A stretch of DNA of 64,000 bases, taken from NCBI GenBank assembly GCA_035999365.1, contig DASYGT010000055.1, positions 62,001-126,000 on the forward strand, in the 5' to 3' direction. The position numbers and the translations under genes are program-made. The notes beneath the pieces are model-generated. The model ran no database searches. It was not told the origin of the DNA and saw only the letters and a program-made list of their open reading frames with translations. Numbering within the stretch: position 1 is the stretch's first letter; the number at the start of each line of letters is the position of its first letter. The DNA comes from DASYGT01 sp035999365. GTDB taxonomy: Bacteria; Actinomycetota; Actinomycetes; Mycobacteriales; Jatrophihabitantaceae. This document shows positions 53,769 to 62,703 of the stretch, piece by piece.

Positions 53769-53835
53769 AGATTACGCGGACCTCACGTGTTGCCCGTGTT
53801 GTGGACGATCGTCTGCGCCGAGAACGCCCCTCGCC

Positions 53836-53841
53836 TAGGCT
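53836..53841 (+). promoter_or_regulatory. Candidate -10 element of the kinase gene
   Basis: TAGGCT ends eight bases before the ATG at 53850, with no ribosome binding site between. It resembles the TAGGCT before the CAP gene (44685-44690). It suggests a leaderless transcript. Confidence 0.35.
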
Positions 53842-53849
53842 TTGCGGTC

Positions 53850-55616
53850 ATGAGTCGCGCGGCGTTCACGGTGCCTGGGTACCTCGTCGACGCGCCGCTC
53901 GGATCGGGATCCTCCAGCGCGGTGTGGCTCGGGCGCGTGGCGTCGAGCCACGATCCGGTAGCGCTCAAGCGAATCGCCTTGCGTGACTCGGCGCAGGCCG
54001 GCGCGGCGCGGTCCGAAGCCGCACTGCTCGCCGCGCTCGATCACCCGAACCTGATTCGGCTGCACGAGATCATCATCGATGGGGCGCAGGCCGTCCTCGT
54101 CCTCGATCTCGCCTCTGGTGGCTCGCTTGCTGACCTGATCGAGGCGCGCGGATCGCTCGCGCCAGGTGAGGTCGTCGCCGCGCTCGCGCCGATCGCATCA
54201 GTACTCGCCTACCTCCACGAAGCCGGTGTTGTGCACGGCGACGTCACCCCGTCGAACATTCTGTTCACCGACGACGGGCAGCCGATGCTCGCCGATCTCG
54301 GCGTGGCTCGTCTCGCCGGTGACGAATCGACAGTGCGCAGCACGCCGGCCTACATGGATCCCGGTGTTGCCGCGGGATTCATGCCTGCACCGCAGAGCGA
54401 TGTCTTCATGCTCGGGGGTGTCGCGCTGCACGCATTGACGGGCCGCGCATTGTGGCCGGGCGCCACAGCCGAGGACGCGCTGTTCGCAGCCCTCGCCGCC
54501 AACCTGTCAGATCTCGACGAGCGGCTCGACGCCGCTCATGTGCCGGGCGAGATGCGTGCGGTCCTGCGGCGTGCGCTCGCGATCGAGCCAGCGCGCCGCG
54601 GAACCGCGGCCGAACTTGCCCTCGACCTGCGTTTCTCGACGCAGCCCGTCGCCGTCGAACTGCAGGCCGGTCGTGAGCGCGCTGTGCCGCTCCCGCGTGA
54701 TGTCGTGCCGATCGCCACCCCGCCCGTCAGGCGGCTCCACGACACCGATGAGTTCGAGCCGGTCCCGCCGCCCGCGTTCGCATCGCTCACCCACGACGCG
54801 TCGCTCACCGACGACGCGGGTTCCACCGACGAGACGGGTTCCACCGACGAGACGGGTTCCACCGACGACACAGGTTCCACCGACGTCGCCTACTCCGGCG
54901 GCAACCCTGCCCAGACGCACATCGCGGCGCCTCGGCCCAGGCCACGTCGCACACATCGATACCGGCGCTCGCGGTGGCGGCAGGCATGGGTGCGCTGGGC
55001 CGTCGCTGCGGGCTGCGTTGTGGCCCTGACCGGCGGCGCTGTCGCGTGGGGACTAGCCGGTGATACGAAGCGAACCCGGGCGGAGTCTCCGGTGACGTCC
55101 ACGCCTGCCGTGTCGGCCTCCAGCACACCGAGCGGAGCCGTCGGTGGCGCGGTCGAGACGTTGGCGGTGCCGGGCAACACTGCGGCGGGGCCGGGTGTGA
55201 GCGTCGACAGTGGCGTGACGTCGGCCACGGCAAAACCGCTGACTCCGGCGGACGTGCAAACGGTTCTCGTCCAGCTCGATGCGCTGCGCGAACGCGCCTT
55301 CGCCCGGCGCGCTCCGCTGCTGCTCACCGGCGTCTACACGCCCGGCCCGTTGCTCGACGAGGACACCGCGTCACTGGAACGCATCGTCCCTTCGGGCTGC
55401 GGACTCGAAGGCGTCCGCACCACGTACAGCAATGTCGTTATTCATGCCCAGGACGCGACGTCGATCAGCATCGATGTGCGCGCGACGCTGGCTCAGTCGG
55501 TGCTGTTCTGCAATGGGACAGCCAAGGCCAAGGCGGCGGGCTCAGGCCCGTCCACACTGCACATGACGTTGTCGCGATCCGGGTCGACGTTCTTGATCAG
55601 TGCCGTCACGCCCTGA
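53850..55616 (+). CDS. Membrane Ser/Thr protein kinase-like receptor
   Basis: This 588-residue protein has an N-terminal kinase domain (about 1-270), one membrane segment near 400 (WAVAAGCVVALTGGAVAWGL) and an extracytoplasmic domain of about 180 residues. The kinase shows the glycine loop LGSGSSSAVWLG, VALKRI, the catalytic loop VVHGDVTPSNILF and DLG in place of DFG. The catalytic loop has HGD instead of HRD, which often marks kinases with altered regulation. The juxtamembrane region carries GSTDETGSTDETGSTDDTG repeats from an 18-bp DNA repeat (54829-54890), a possible phosphorylation site cluster. The extracytoplasmic part has two Cys (SGCGLE and LFCNGT) and could bind a ligand. Confidence 0.87.
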   Translation: MSRAAFTVPGYLVDAPLGSGSSSAVWLGRVASSHDPVALKRIALRDSAQAGAARSEAALLAALDHPNLIRLHEIIIDGAQAVLVLDLASGGSLADLIEARGSLAPGEVVAALAPIASVLAYLHEAGVVHGDVTPSNILFTDDGQPMLADLGVARLAGDESTVRSTPAYMDPGVAAGFMPAPQSDVFMLGGVALHALTGRALWPGATAEDALFAALAANLSDLDERLDAAHVPGEMRAVLRRALAIEPARRGTAAELALDLRFSTQPVAVELQAGRERAVPLPRDVVPIATPPVRRLHDTDEFEPVPPPAFASLTHDASLTDDAGSTDETGSTDETGSTDDTGSTDVAYSGGNPAQTHIAAPRPRPRRTHRYRRSRWRQAWVRWAVAAGCVVALTGGAVAWGLAGDTKRTRAESPVTSTPAVSASSTPSGAVGGAVETLAVPGNTAAGPGVSVDSGVTSATAKPLTPADVQTVLVQLDALRERAFARRAPLLLTGVYTPGPLLDEDTASLERIVPSGCGLEGVRTTYSNVVIHAQDATSISIDVRATLAQSVLFCNGTAKAKAAGSGPSTLHMTLSRSGSTFLISAVTP

Positions 55617-55639
55617 CCTCGAAGGTGGGCGCTGTCGGC

Positions 55640-56527
55640 TCAGTTCTCGACTGCCCAGGCCAGCGCGGAACCCAGCTGTGGATGCTGGTGCACGAATCCC
55701 GACTCGGTCAGCGTGACCGGCAGTGCGCGCTGGCCACCGAGGGCGTCCTGTGCCAACTCGCCAAGAGCCATCTTGATCGCGAAGCCCGGAACAGGCACGA
55801 CGGCCGGCCGGTGCAGCAAGTGCGCGAGCGCCGCGACGAATTCCTGGTTGCGGGCAGGGTTCGGTCCGGTCAGGTTCACCGGACCGTGCACGTCGTGGCC
55901 GAGCAGGTATTCGATGGCACCGATCTCGTCGGCGAGTGTGATCCACGGAAGGAACTGCTGCCCGCTGCCGAGTCGTCCGGCCACGCCGAGGCGCACGATC
56001 GGCGCGAGACGTTTGAGCAGACCGCCCTTACGTGTGAGCACTATGCCGGTGCGTAGGTTCACCACGCGCGCACCGGCCTCGGCAGCGGGCGCACAGGCGT
56101 TCTCCCACTCCTCGCAGAGTTCGGCGAGGAAGCCGGTGCCGTGCGGTGCACTCTCGTCGATCTCGGCATCCCCGGTGTCGCCGTAGTACCCGACTGCGGA
56201 CGCCGCGAGGAACACGCCCTGATATCCAGCGTTGGCCATGGTGCGCGCGATCGTGCCGACCGTGTCCAGCCTGCTGGCACGCAACGTGCGCTTGTACCCC
56301 TCCGTCCAGCGCCGATCGGCAACGCCCGCGCCGGACAGGCAGACGATCGCGTCCGCGTGCTCAACCGTCTCCTCCGAGAGCGTGCCGTCCTGCGGTGCCC
56401 ACTGCTTCTCGTCGACGGACGACGGCGCACGGCGGACGAGAACCGTGACGTCATGGCCGGCGTTGGTCAGCGAATGACGTAATGCGCTGCCGATCAACCC
56501 CGAGGCCCCCGCCAGCACGATGCGCAC
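55640..56527 (-). CDS. TIGR01777-family NAD(P)-binding protein (SDR39-type epimerase-like)
   Basis: This 295-residue atypical short-chain dehydrogenase has the Rossmann motif MRIVLAGASGLIGSALRHSL, FLAASAVGYYGD and the family signature NLTGPNPARNQEFVAALA. Family function is unknown. GTG start at 56527, four bases after the E2 gene stop, so the two are co-transcribed. The same gene pair occurs in M. tuberculosis (Rv2215-Rv2216) as I recall. Confidence 0.9.
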   Translation of the reverse strand: MRIVLAGASGLIGSALRHSLTNAGHDVTVLVRRAPSSVDEKQWAPQDGTLSEETVEHADAIVCLSGAGVADRRWTEGYKRTLRASRLDTVGTIARTMANAGYQGVFLAASAVGYYGDTGDAEIDESAPHGTGFLAELCEEWENACAPAAEAGARVVNLRTGIVLTRKGGLLKRLAPIVRLGVAGRLGSGQQFLPWITLADEIGAIEYLLGHDVHGPVNLTGPNPARNQEFVAALAHLLHRPAVVPVPGFAIKMALGELAQDALGGQRALPVTLTESGFVHQHPQLGSALAWAVEN

Positions 56528-56531
56528 GTTG

Positions 56532-58010
56532 TCAGCTCAACCCGAGTGCACGTTCGAAGGCGCCAGCCTCGAGTCGCTGCTTCATCGTGGTGAGGAAGCG
56601 CGCGGCGTCGGCGCCGTCGACGATGCGATGGTCGTAGGACAAAGCGAGATAGACCATCGAGCGGACTGCGATGGTCTCACCGAGCTCGACGTCCGCGACG
56701 ACGACCGCTCGGCGAACCACGGCACCCGTGCCGAGGATGGCGACCTGGGGTTGGTTGATGATCGGAGTGTCGAACAGCGCCCCGCGGCTGCCCGTGTTCG
56801 TGATCGTGAACGTGCCGCCCCCGAGCTCGTCCGGACTCACCTTGTTGGCGCGTGTGCGCTCGGCGAGGTCGGAGATCTTGCGGGCGATTCCGGCCAGATT
56901 GAGGTCACCGGCGTTGTGGATCACCGGGACCGCCAGGCCGCGGTCGGTGTCGACGGCGATGCCCAGATGCTCGGCATCGTGATAGGTGACGGTTTTCGCC
57001 TGAACGTCGATCGAGGAGTTCACGACGGGATGTGCCTTGAGGGCCTCGATCGCGGCGACGGCGAAGAAGGGCAGGAAGGTGAGCTTGACGCCCTCTCGCT
57101 GCTCGAATCCGGCCTTGGCGTGCTGGCGCAGGCGCGCGATCTTGGTGACGTCCACCTCGACCACGGTGGTGAGCTGGGCCGCAACCTGCAGGGATTCGAC
57201 CATGCGCGCCGCGATCACCTGGCGCATGCGCGACATCGGTTCGACCCGACCGCGCTGAGGCGCGGCCGCCGGTGCCGCGGCCGGTGCGGATGGTGCGGCC
57301 TGCGCCGGCGGTGCGGATGGCTCGGCAGCCACCGGGGCACTGGCGGCCTGACTCGGCGCCGACGGCAGCTGACTTGCCGCGGAGAGCACGTCGGATTTGC
57401 GGATCCGGCCGCCGACACCGGTGCCGTGCACGCTCGAGAGGTCGACGCCGTGCTCGCTGGCCAGCTTCCGCACGAGAGGTGTCACGTACGCACCGGCGAC
57501 CTCGTCCTCGTCGGCAGCCGCGTCGCCCGACCGGGCCGGCGTGGTTCGCGCGGCAGCGACGTTGTCCGAGGCGGCAGGAGCGGCATGCGCCGGTGCTGAG
57601 TCGGCTGCCGGCGCCTGGGTGGGCTGCGGCTCGGCTTGCGGCGGCGGTGCCGACGGTGGCACGGCGTCGGTCGGTGGGGCCGCGTCGGTGGGTGGGGGCG
57701 CCTGCTCGGCGGGAGCCTCTGGTGACGCTGCCACCGCCTCCGCGGGTGCGGCCGAGTCAGCTGCGGATCCGTCGGCGTCGCCGATCACCGCAAGTTCGGC
57801 CCCGACGTCGACGGTCTCGTCCTCCGCGACCTTGATCGACAGGAGCGTTCCTGACGCAGGCGACGGCACCTCGGTGTCGACCTTGTCGGTGGAGACCTCC
57901 AGCAACGGCTCGTCGGCGTCGACGTGATCGCCCTCTTGCTTGAGCCATCGCGTCACGGTGCCTTCGGTGACGCTCTCGCCGAGGCGGGGCATGGTCACGG
58001 AGACTGGCAT
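56532..58010 (-). CDS. dlaT: Dihydrolipoamide acyltransferase, E2 of a 2-oxoacid dehydrogenase complex
   Basis: The 492 residues comprise one N-terminal lipoyl domain (modified Lys in LLEVSTDKVDTEVPSP), a long Ala/Pro linker, a peripheral-subunit binding domain (YVTPLVRKLASEHGVDLSSVHGTG) and the C-terminal catalytic domain, with His and Asp in LALSYDHRIVDGADA. The start is the ATG at 58010, with AAGGAG nine bases upstream; a TTG upstream is less likely. In actinobacteria one E2 of this type commonly serves pyruvate dehydrogenase; whether it also serves 2-oxoglutarate cannot be told. It lies between lpd and the TIGR01777 gene. Confidence 0.92.
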   Translation of the reverse strand: MPVSVTMPRLGESVTEGTVTRWLKQEGDHVDADEPLLEVSTDKVDTEVPSPASGTLLSIKVAEDETVDVGAELAVIGDADGSAADSAAPAEAVAASPEAPAEQAPPPTDAAPPTDAVPPSAPPPQAEPQPTQAPAADSAPAHAAPAASDNVAAARTTPARSGDAAADEDEVAGAYVTPLVRKLASEHGVDLSSVHGTGVGGRIRKSDVLSAASQLPSAPSQAASAPVAAEPSAPPAQAAPSAPAAAPAAAPQRGRVEPMSRMRQVIAARMVESLQVAAQLTTVVEVDVTKIARLRQHAKAGFEQREGVKLTFLPFFAVAAIEALKAHPVVNSSIDVQAKTVTYHDAEHLGIAVDTDRGLAVPVIHNAGDLNLAGIARKISDLAERTRANKVSPDELGGGTFTITNTGSRGALFDTPIINQPQVAILGTGAVVRRAVVVADVELGETIAVRSMVYLALSYDHRIVDGADAARFLTTMKQRLEAGAFERALGLS

Positions 58011-58055
58011 GGGCAAGGGCTCCTTCGCGCTGGTCAGCGGCTTGGTCGGGTCTTG

Positions 58056-59435
58056 TCAGTCGTGCACGTGCAGCGGCTTGCCGGCGAGGGCCAGGTGTGC
58101 CTCGCCGATCGCCTCGGACTGCGTCGGGTGCGGGTGGATCAGCTGGGCGACCTCGCCCGGCAGGGCCTCCCAGTTGTAGATCAGCTGCGCTTCGGCGATC
58201 AGCTCACCCACGCGGTCGCCGACGATGTGAATGCCGAGGACGGGACCGTCGACCTCGGCGACGAGCTTCACCGCCCCCTTGGTGTTGAGGATCGCGCTGC
58301 GGCCGTTGCCGGAGAGGTCGTACGTGAGTGTCTTGATCTTGTCAGCACCGTAACGCTCGGCGGCCTGCGGCTCGGTCAGCCCCACCGAAGCGACCTCGGG
58401 AGACGAGTAGGTGATGCGCGGGACGCCTGCGTAGTCGATCGGCGCCACGGGCAGCCCGGCGATGTGCTCGGCCACGAGGATTCCCTCGGCGAATCCGACA
58501 TGGGCCAGTTGCAAGGTCGGGATCACGTCGCCGACTGCGTAGACGCCGTCGACGCTGGTGCGGCAGTACTCGTCGACGACCACGAAGCCGCGGTCCATCG
58601 CGATGCCGTTCTCCTCGTATCCGAGCCCGTCCGATGTCGGGCCGCGCCCTACCGCAACCAGCAGCAGCTCCGCCTCGAGGCTCTCGCCGCCTTCGAGGTA
58701 CACCCGGACGCCGGAGTCGGTGTGCTCGACGCGTTCGAAGCGGGCGCCGAGCTTGTACTCGATCCCGCGACGTCGGAAGGCCCGTTCGAGCAGTTTGGAG
58801 TTCGACTCGTCCTCGAGCGGAACGAGATGGGGCAGTGCCTCGACGATCGTCACGGTGGAGCCGAACGACTTCCAGGCGCTGGCGAATTCGACGCCGATGA
58901 CACCACCGCCGAGGACGATCGCCGATGCCGGGACGTGGTCGAGCTGCAGGGCGTGCTCGCTGGCGATCACGCGCTGACCGTCGAGGTCGAGGCCCGGCAG
59001 CGTGCGGGAGTACGAGCCGGTCGCGAGCACGACGTTGGTGCCGGTGTAGGTGTCCCCGTTGACGGCGACTGTCTTGGCGCCGACCAGCCGACCGTCGCCC
59101 TCCACGATCTGGATGTTGCGGCTCTTGATCAGGCCGACCAGACCCTTGTGGTTCTTGCTGATGACGCCGTCCTTGTACTTGTGGACGCCGGCCATGTCGA
59201 TGCCTTCGAAGCTCGCGTTGACGCCGAACTGGGCGCTCTCACGAGCAGCGTCGGCGATCTCGCCCGCATGCAGCAGCGCCTTCGTCGGGATGCAGCCGCG
59301 GTGCAGGCAGGTGCCGCCGACCTTGTCCCGTTCGATGAGGACGACGGTCTTGCCCAGCTCGGCGGCCCGTAGCGCCGTGGCGTAGCCGCCGCTGCCACCT
59401 CCGAGGATGACCAGATCAGCCTGGTTGTCAGCCAT
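58056..59435 (-). CDS. lpdA: Dihydrolipoyl dehydrogenase
   Basis: This E3 flavoprotein reoxidises the lipoyl groups. The 459 residues have the FAD motif LVILGGGSGGYATALRAA, the redox-active disulfide in GGTCLHRGCIPTKALL, the NAD motif IVLGGGVIGVEFASAW, the FAD loop VYAVGDVIPTLQLAH and the partner-subunit active-site base His in LIHPHPTQSEAIGEA. ATG at 59435. It lies just upstream of the E2 gene on the same strand (45-bp gap), so they form an operon. Confidence 0.96.
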   Translation of the reverse strand: MADNQADLVILGGGSGGYATALRAAELGKTVVLIERDKVGGTCLHRGCIPTKALLHAGEIADAARESAQFGVNASFEGIDMAGVHKYKDGVISKNHKGLVGLIKSRNIQIVEGDGRLVGAKTVAVNGDTYTGTNVVLATGSYSRTLPGLDLDGQRVIASEHALQLDHVPASAIVLGGGVIGVEFASAWKSFGSTVTIVEALPHLVPLEDESNSKLLERAFRRRGIEYKLGARFERVEHTDSGVRVYLEGGESLEAELLLVAVGRGPTSDGLGYEENGIAMDRGFVVVDEYCRTSVDGVYAVGDVIPTLQLAHVGFAEGILVAEHIAGLPVAPIDYAGVPRITYSSPEVASVGLTEPQAAERYGADKIKTLTYDLSGNGRSAILNTKGAVKLVAEVDGPVLGIHIVGDRVGELIAEAQLIYNWEALPGEVAQLIHPHPTQSEAIGEAHLALAGKPLHVHD

Positions 59436-59623
59436 GCGAACCCCACTTCGCCTCGGTCGCGGCCCTCGTCGGGGTGGGTAGCGTACGTCCGGTTGCCACT
59501 GCTGCTCCTGCTGCGTCGAAGGAATGCCGGGCTCCATCTTGGCACCACCTGGTCGGGGTGTGGGGTGCGGGACATTCACGCCGGGCGGCGCCGGCACAGG
59601 AATGCACAGACAGCGGTGCGATC

Positions 59624-60031
59624 ATGGTTCGGCGGCTCGCGTCCAAGGTCGCCCGGACGAGGGGAAGCGCGCTGGTGGGGCTGATGCCGCGACGCCGCAG
59701 GAACAAGCCGGGCACGTTGCGTACCGCAGATTCGGCCGATCTCGCCCACCTCACCGAATTCGTGAGGATGCAGCCGGGCGTCGAGGCATACATCGAACCG
59801 CGCACCGCGGTCACGGACACCACGGTGGTCCTCGTCGCCGCCACCGGCGAGTGGACCCGGCGGCGAGTCCCCGGCCCGGACGCAGCGCAGGCGTTCGCGC
59901 GCAAGCATGCAATTCCGCTGTACGACGTCGCCGTCGTGGGGTATCCGAAACGGATGAGGGAGTGGACCGCCCAGCGCAAAGAGTCCGCGCGGACGCACCA
60001 GCAGGATCCGGACACGCCCACTCGGCCGTGA
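59624..60031 (+). CDS. Conserved actinobacterial protein of unknown function
   Basis: This 135-residue basic protein contains LTEFVRMQPGVEAYIEPRTAVTDTTVVLVAATGEWTRRRVPG in pieces, then the DAAQAFARKHAIPLYDVAVVGYPKRMREW motif. Similar short proteins sit next to lpd or pepA in other actinobacteria and are sometimes called oxidoreductase without evidence. ATG at 59624, with no strong ribosome binding site. It is convergent with pepA. Confidence 0.8.
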   Translation: MVRRLASKVARTRGSALVGLMPRRRRNKPGTLRTADSADLAHLTEFVRMQPGVEAYIEPRTAVTDTTVVLVAATGEWTRRRVPGPDAAQAFARKHAIPLYDVAVVGYPKRMREWTAQRKESARTHQQDPDTPTRP

Positions 60032-60053
60032 GGGGCGACGCGAACTGGCGAGC

Positions 60054-61532
60054 TCAGCCTCGTTCCGCCACAAGATCGTGCAGACAGGCCATGATCGTGC
60101 GGACGCCGGCACCTGTCCCGCCCTGCGGCGTGTAGTCCCGCGCACCGCCTGCGTTCCATGCCGGGCCGGCGATGTCGAGGTGCACCCACGGCATCGCGTC
60201 GGGCATGAACTCAGCCAGGAACTGCCCGCCGACGAGCATCGCGCCCCAGCGGTCCGGCGGCACGTTCACCAGATCGGCGACCGGTGAGTCCAGACCGGCG
60301 CGCAGATCCTCGGTGAGGGGCATCGCCCAGACCGACTCGCCGGCGGCGTTGCCGCAACGTGCGACGCGATCGCGCCAATCGGGCTCACCCATCGCGCCGA
60401 TGATGCGTGGCCCGAGCGCGATCAGCTGGGCGCCGGTCAGGGTCGACACTTCGATCAGGTGGTCCGGCTCGTCCTCCACCGCCCGCGAGATGGCGTCGGC
60501 GAGGACGAGCCGGCCTTCGGCGTCGGTGTCGGCTATCTCGACGCTGCGGCCTCCGCGCAGCGTCACGATGTCCGACGGGCGATACGCGGAGCCGGAGGGC
60601 ATGTTCTCGGCCATGGGCACGGTGGCGGTGACGGCAATCGGCAACCGAAGCGCGGCGGCTGCCACGGTGCTCGCGAGCACGGCCGCTGCGCCGGCCATGT
60701 CGGACTTCATCCAGGTGAGGTGTGCGGTCTTGAGGTTCAGTCCGCCGGAGTCGAAGGTGATGCCCTTGCCTACCAGGGCGACGTGACCCACGGCGCGACG
60801 CGGACGGTAGCTCAGCCGCACGAGCCGGGGCGGGCGAGCCGATCCGGCGCCGACCGCGACGATCCCTCCATAGCGTCCGCGGGCGAGTGCCCGGGCATCG
60901 AGTACCTCGATGTCGAGGGCCTCGGCGGCGGCAAGTTCTACCGCCCGAGCCGCGAATGTCTCTGGATAGAGGTCGTTCGGTGGCGTGTTGACCAGGTCGC
61001 GGGCCTGCTGCACGGCCACGGCGACGGTACGAGCGGTGCGCATCGCACTGCGGTTCTCGGCCGTTGCCGCTGCGCCGACCGTCACCCGGCGCACGATCTG
61101 CTTGCCGGGCGCAGACTTGTACACGGTGTAGCGGTATCCGCCGAGGAGCGCGCCCTCCACAATCGCGCCGATTGGGGCGTCGACGGCGATGTGCACGCGT
61201 GGATGGGCAGCGGCTCGCAGGGCCGCGCCGACCGCCCGCCGCACCGCCTCGCCTGTCTGGTCACTGCCGATTCCCGTAGCGATCACCAGCCCGAACGGGG
61301 CCAGCCCCAACGTGGGGATCTTGACGACCTGTCCGGGACGGCCGGTTGCGCCCGCGGCCTTCAGCGCGACGGTCAACCGGTTGCCCATCGCTGCGTCGAC
61401 GGCCTTCGCGCCACGCGCCAGGCGCGGGCCCGTCGCGCTGGGGACGACACCGACGACCACGGCGTCGGCCTTGTCGAACACGGTGGGGTCGGCCGCGGGG
61501 TCGACGATGGTCACCGATGGCACGGGGGGCAT
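60054..61532 (-). CDS. pepA: Leucyl aminopeptidase (cytosol aminopeptidase)
   Basis: This metallopeptidase of family M17 removes N-terminal residues from peptides. The 492 residues include the catalytic motifs ALVGKGITFDSGGLNLK, MKSDMAGAAAVLAS and DTDAEGRLVLADA (NTDAEGR signature with Asp first), with metal ligands Asp and Glu. A C-terminal HLDIAGPAWNAGGARDYTPQGGTGAGVRT completes the domain. ATG at 61532. Divergent from gcvT; neighbour order as in mycobacteria. Confidence 0.94.
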   Translation of the reverse strand: MPPVPSVTIVDPAADPTVFDKADAVVVGVVPSATGPRLARGAKAVDAAMGNRLTVALKAAGATGRPGQVVKIPTLGLAPFGLVIATGIGSDQTGEAVRRAVGAALRAAAHPRVHIAVDAPIGAIVEGALLGGYRYTVYKSAPGKQIVRRVTVGAAATAENRSAMRTARTVAVAVQQARDLVNTPPNDLYPETFAARAVELAAAEALDIEVLDARALARGRYGGIVAVGAGSARPPRLVRLSYRPRRAVGHVALVGKGITFDSGGLNLKTAHLTWMKSDMAGAAAVLASTVAAAALRLPIAVTATVPMAENMPSGSAYRPSDIVTLRGGRSVEIADTDAEGRLVLADAISRAVEDEPDHLIEVSTLTGAQLIALGPRIIGAMGEPDWRDRVARCGNAAGESVWAMPLTEDLRAGLDSPVADLVNVPPDRWGAMLVGGQFLAEFMPDAMPWVHLDIAGPAWNAGGARDYTPQGGTGAGVRTIMACLHDLVAERG

Positions 61533-61592
61533 GTCCGCGATGCTATGTGTCGCGCGGCCGGGTCACCATGAGACGTCGGTACGGTATCGGCC

Positions 61593-62702
61593 ATGGCAGC
61601 CCTGCGGCGCTCGCCGCTGTTCGAACGGCATCGTGATCTCGGTGCGAAGCTCGCCGACTTCGGTGGCTGGGAGATGCCGATCGATTACGCAGCGAGCGGC
61701 GGCGGCGTGGTTACCGAGCACACCGCGGTGCGCGAGGCCGTGGGCGTGTTCGACGTCTCGCATCTGGGCAAGGCGAGCGTGGTCGGCCCCGGTGCGCGCG
61801 CGTTCGTCAACGACTGCCTCACGAACGACCTGGGGCGTATCGGTGCGGGGCAGGCGCAGTACACCCTGTGCTGCGCCGAATCCGGCGGCGTGGTCGACGA
61901 CCTGATCGCGTATCTCGTCGACGACGACACCGTGTTCCTGGTGCCCAACGCGGCGAATACCGGCGAGGTGGTCAGCCGGCTTGCCGCGGCCGCGCCGGCA
62001 GGCGTCGATGTGACGGACCAGCACGAGCAATTCGGGGTGCTGGCCGTCCAGGGGCCGCTCTCCGGCCGGGTGCTGGAACGGGTCGGGCTCCCAGCGGACC
62101 TGCCGTACATGGCCTACGTCGACGCCAGTTTCGAGGGGCGCCCGACCCGCGTCTGCCGGACCGGCTACACGGGTGAGCACGGCTACGAGATCATCCCCGC
62201 TTGGACGGACACGCCTGCGGTGTGGGACGCCCTCGTCGCCGCCGCGGGGGAGTCAGGCGGGCGCCCGGCGGGTCTGGGTGCGCGCGACACGCTCCGGACC
62301 GAGATGGGCTACCCGCTGCACGGCCAGGACCTCTCGCTCGACATCACGCCCGTACAAGCGCGCTCGGGCTGGGCGGTGGGCTGGACGAAGGCGGCCTTCT
62401 GGGGGCGTGCCGCCCTGACGGCCGAACGCGAGGCCGGCCCGCGCCGTCTGCTGTGGGGCATCGAGGTGCTCGACCGCGGCATTCCCCGTGCGCACATGCA
62501 GGTGCTTGACGCCGCGGGGTCGCGGATCGGAGAGATGACGAGCGGGACGTTCTCACCCACGCGCAAGGTCGGAATCGGTCTGGCGCTGATCGACTCGGCG
62601 TCCGGTGCGGGCGAGGGCGACGAGGTGGGGATCGACGTGCGCGGCCGGATCATCGCGGCACGAATCGTGAAGCCGCCCTTCGTGCCGTCGCACGTCCGCT
62701 GA
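61593..62702 (+). CDS. gcvT: Glycine cleavage system T protein (aminomethyltransferase)
   Basis: This enzyme transfers the methylene group from the aminomethyl-lipoyl H protein to tetrahydrofolate. The 369 residues contain FGGWEMPIDY, VFDVSHLGKASVVGPGA, the RTGYTGEHGYEI motif and GLGARDTLRTEMGYPLHGQD, with the folate-binding Asp and Arg. The H and P proteins are not in the window. ATG at 61593. The 60-bp gap to pepA leaves no room for a glycine riboswitch. Confidence 0.95.
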   Translation: MAALRRSPLFERHRDLGAKLADFGGWEMPIDYAASGGGVVTEHTAVREAVGVFDVSHLGKASVVGPGARAFVNDCLTNDLGRIGAGQAQYTLCCAESGGVVDDLIAYLVDDDTVFLVPNAANTGEVVSRLAAAAPAGVDVTDQHEQFGVLAVQGPLSGRVLERVGLPADLPYMAYVDASFEGRPTRVCRTGYTGEHGYEIIPAWTDTPAVWDALVAAAGESGGRPAGLGARDTLRTEMGYPLHGQDLSLDITPVQARSGWAVGWTKAAFWGRAALTAEREAGPRRLLWGIEVLDRGIPRAHMQVLDAAGSRIGEMTSGTFSPTRKVGIGLALIDSASGAGEGDEVGIDVRGRIIAARIVKPPFVPSHVR

Positions 62703-62703
62703 C

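Noticed and set aside
57924..59372. A 482-codon open frame antisense to the E2 and lpd genes
   Set aside because: It has Asp/Val/Arg-skewed composition without domains and mirrors the third-codon GC of lpdA on the other strand. It is a shadow frame.
61533..61592. A glycine riboswitch before gcvT
   Set aside because: Only 60 bp separate pepA and gcvT, and no paired aptamer-like stems are visible.
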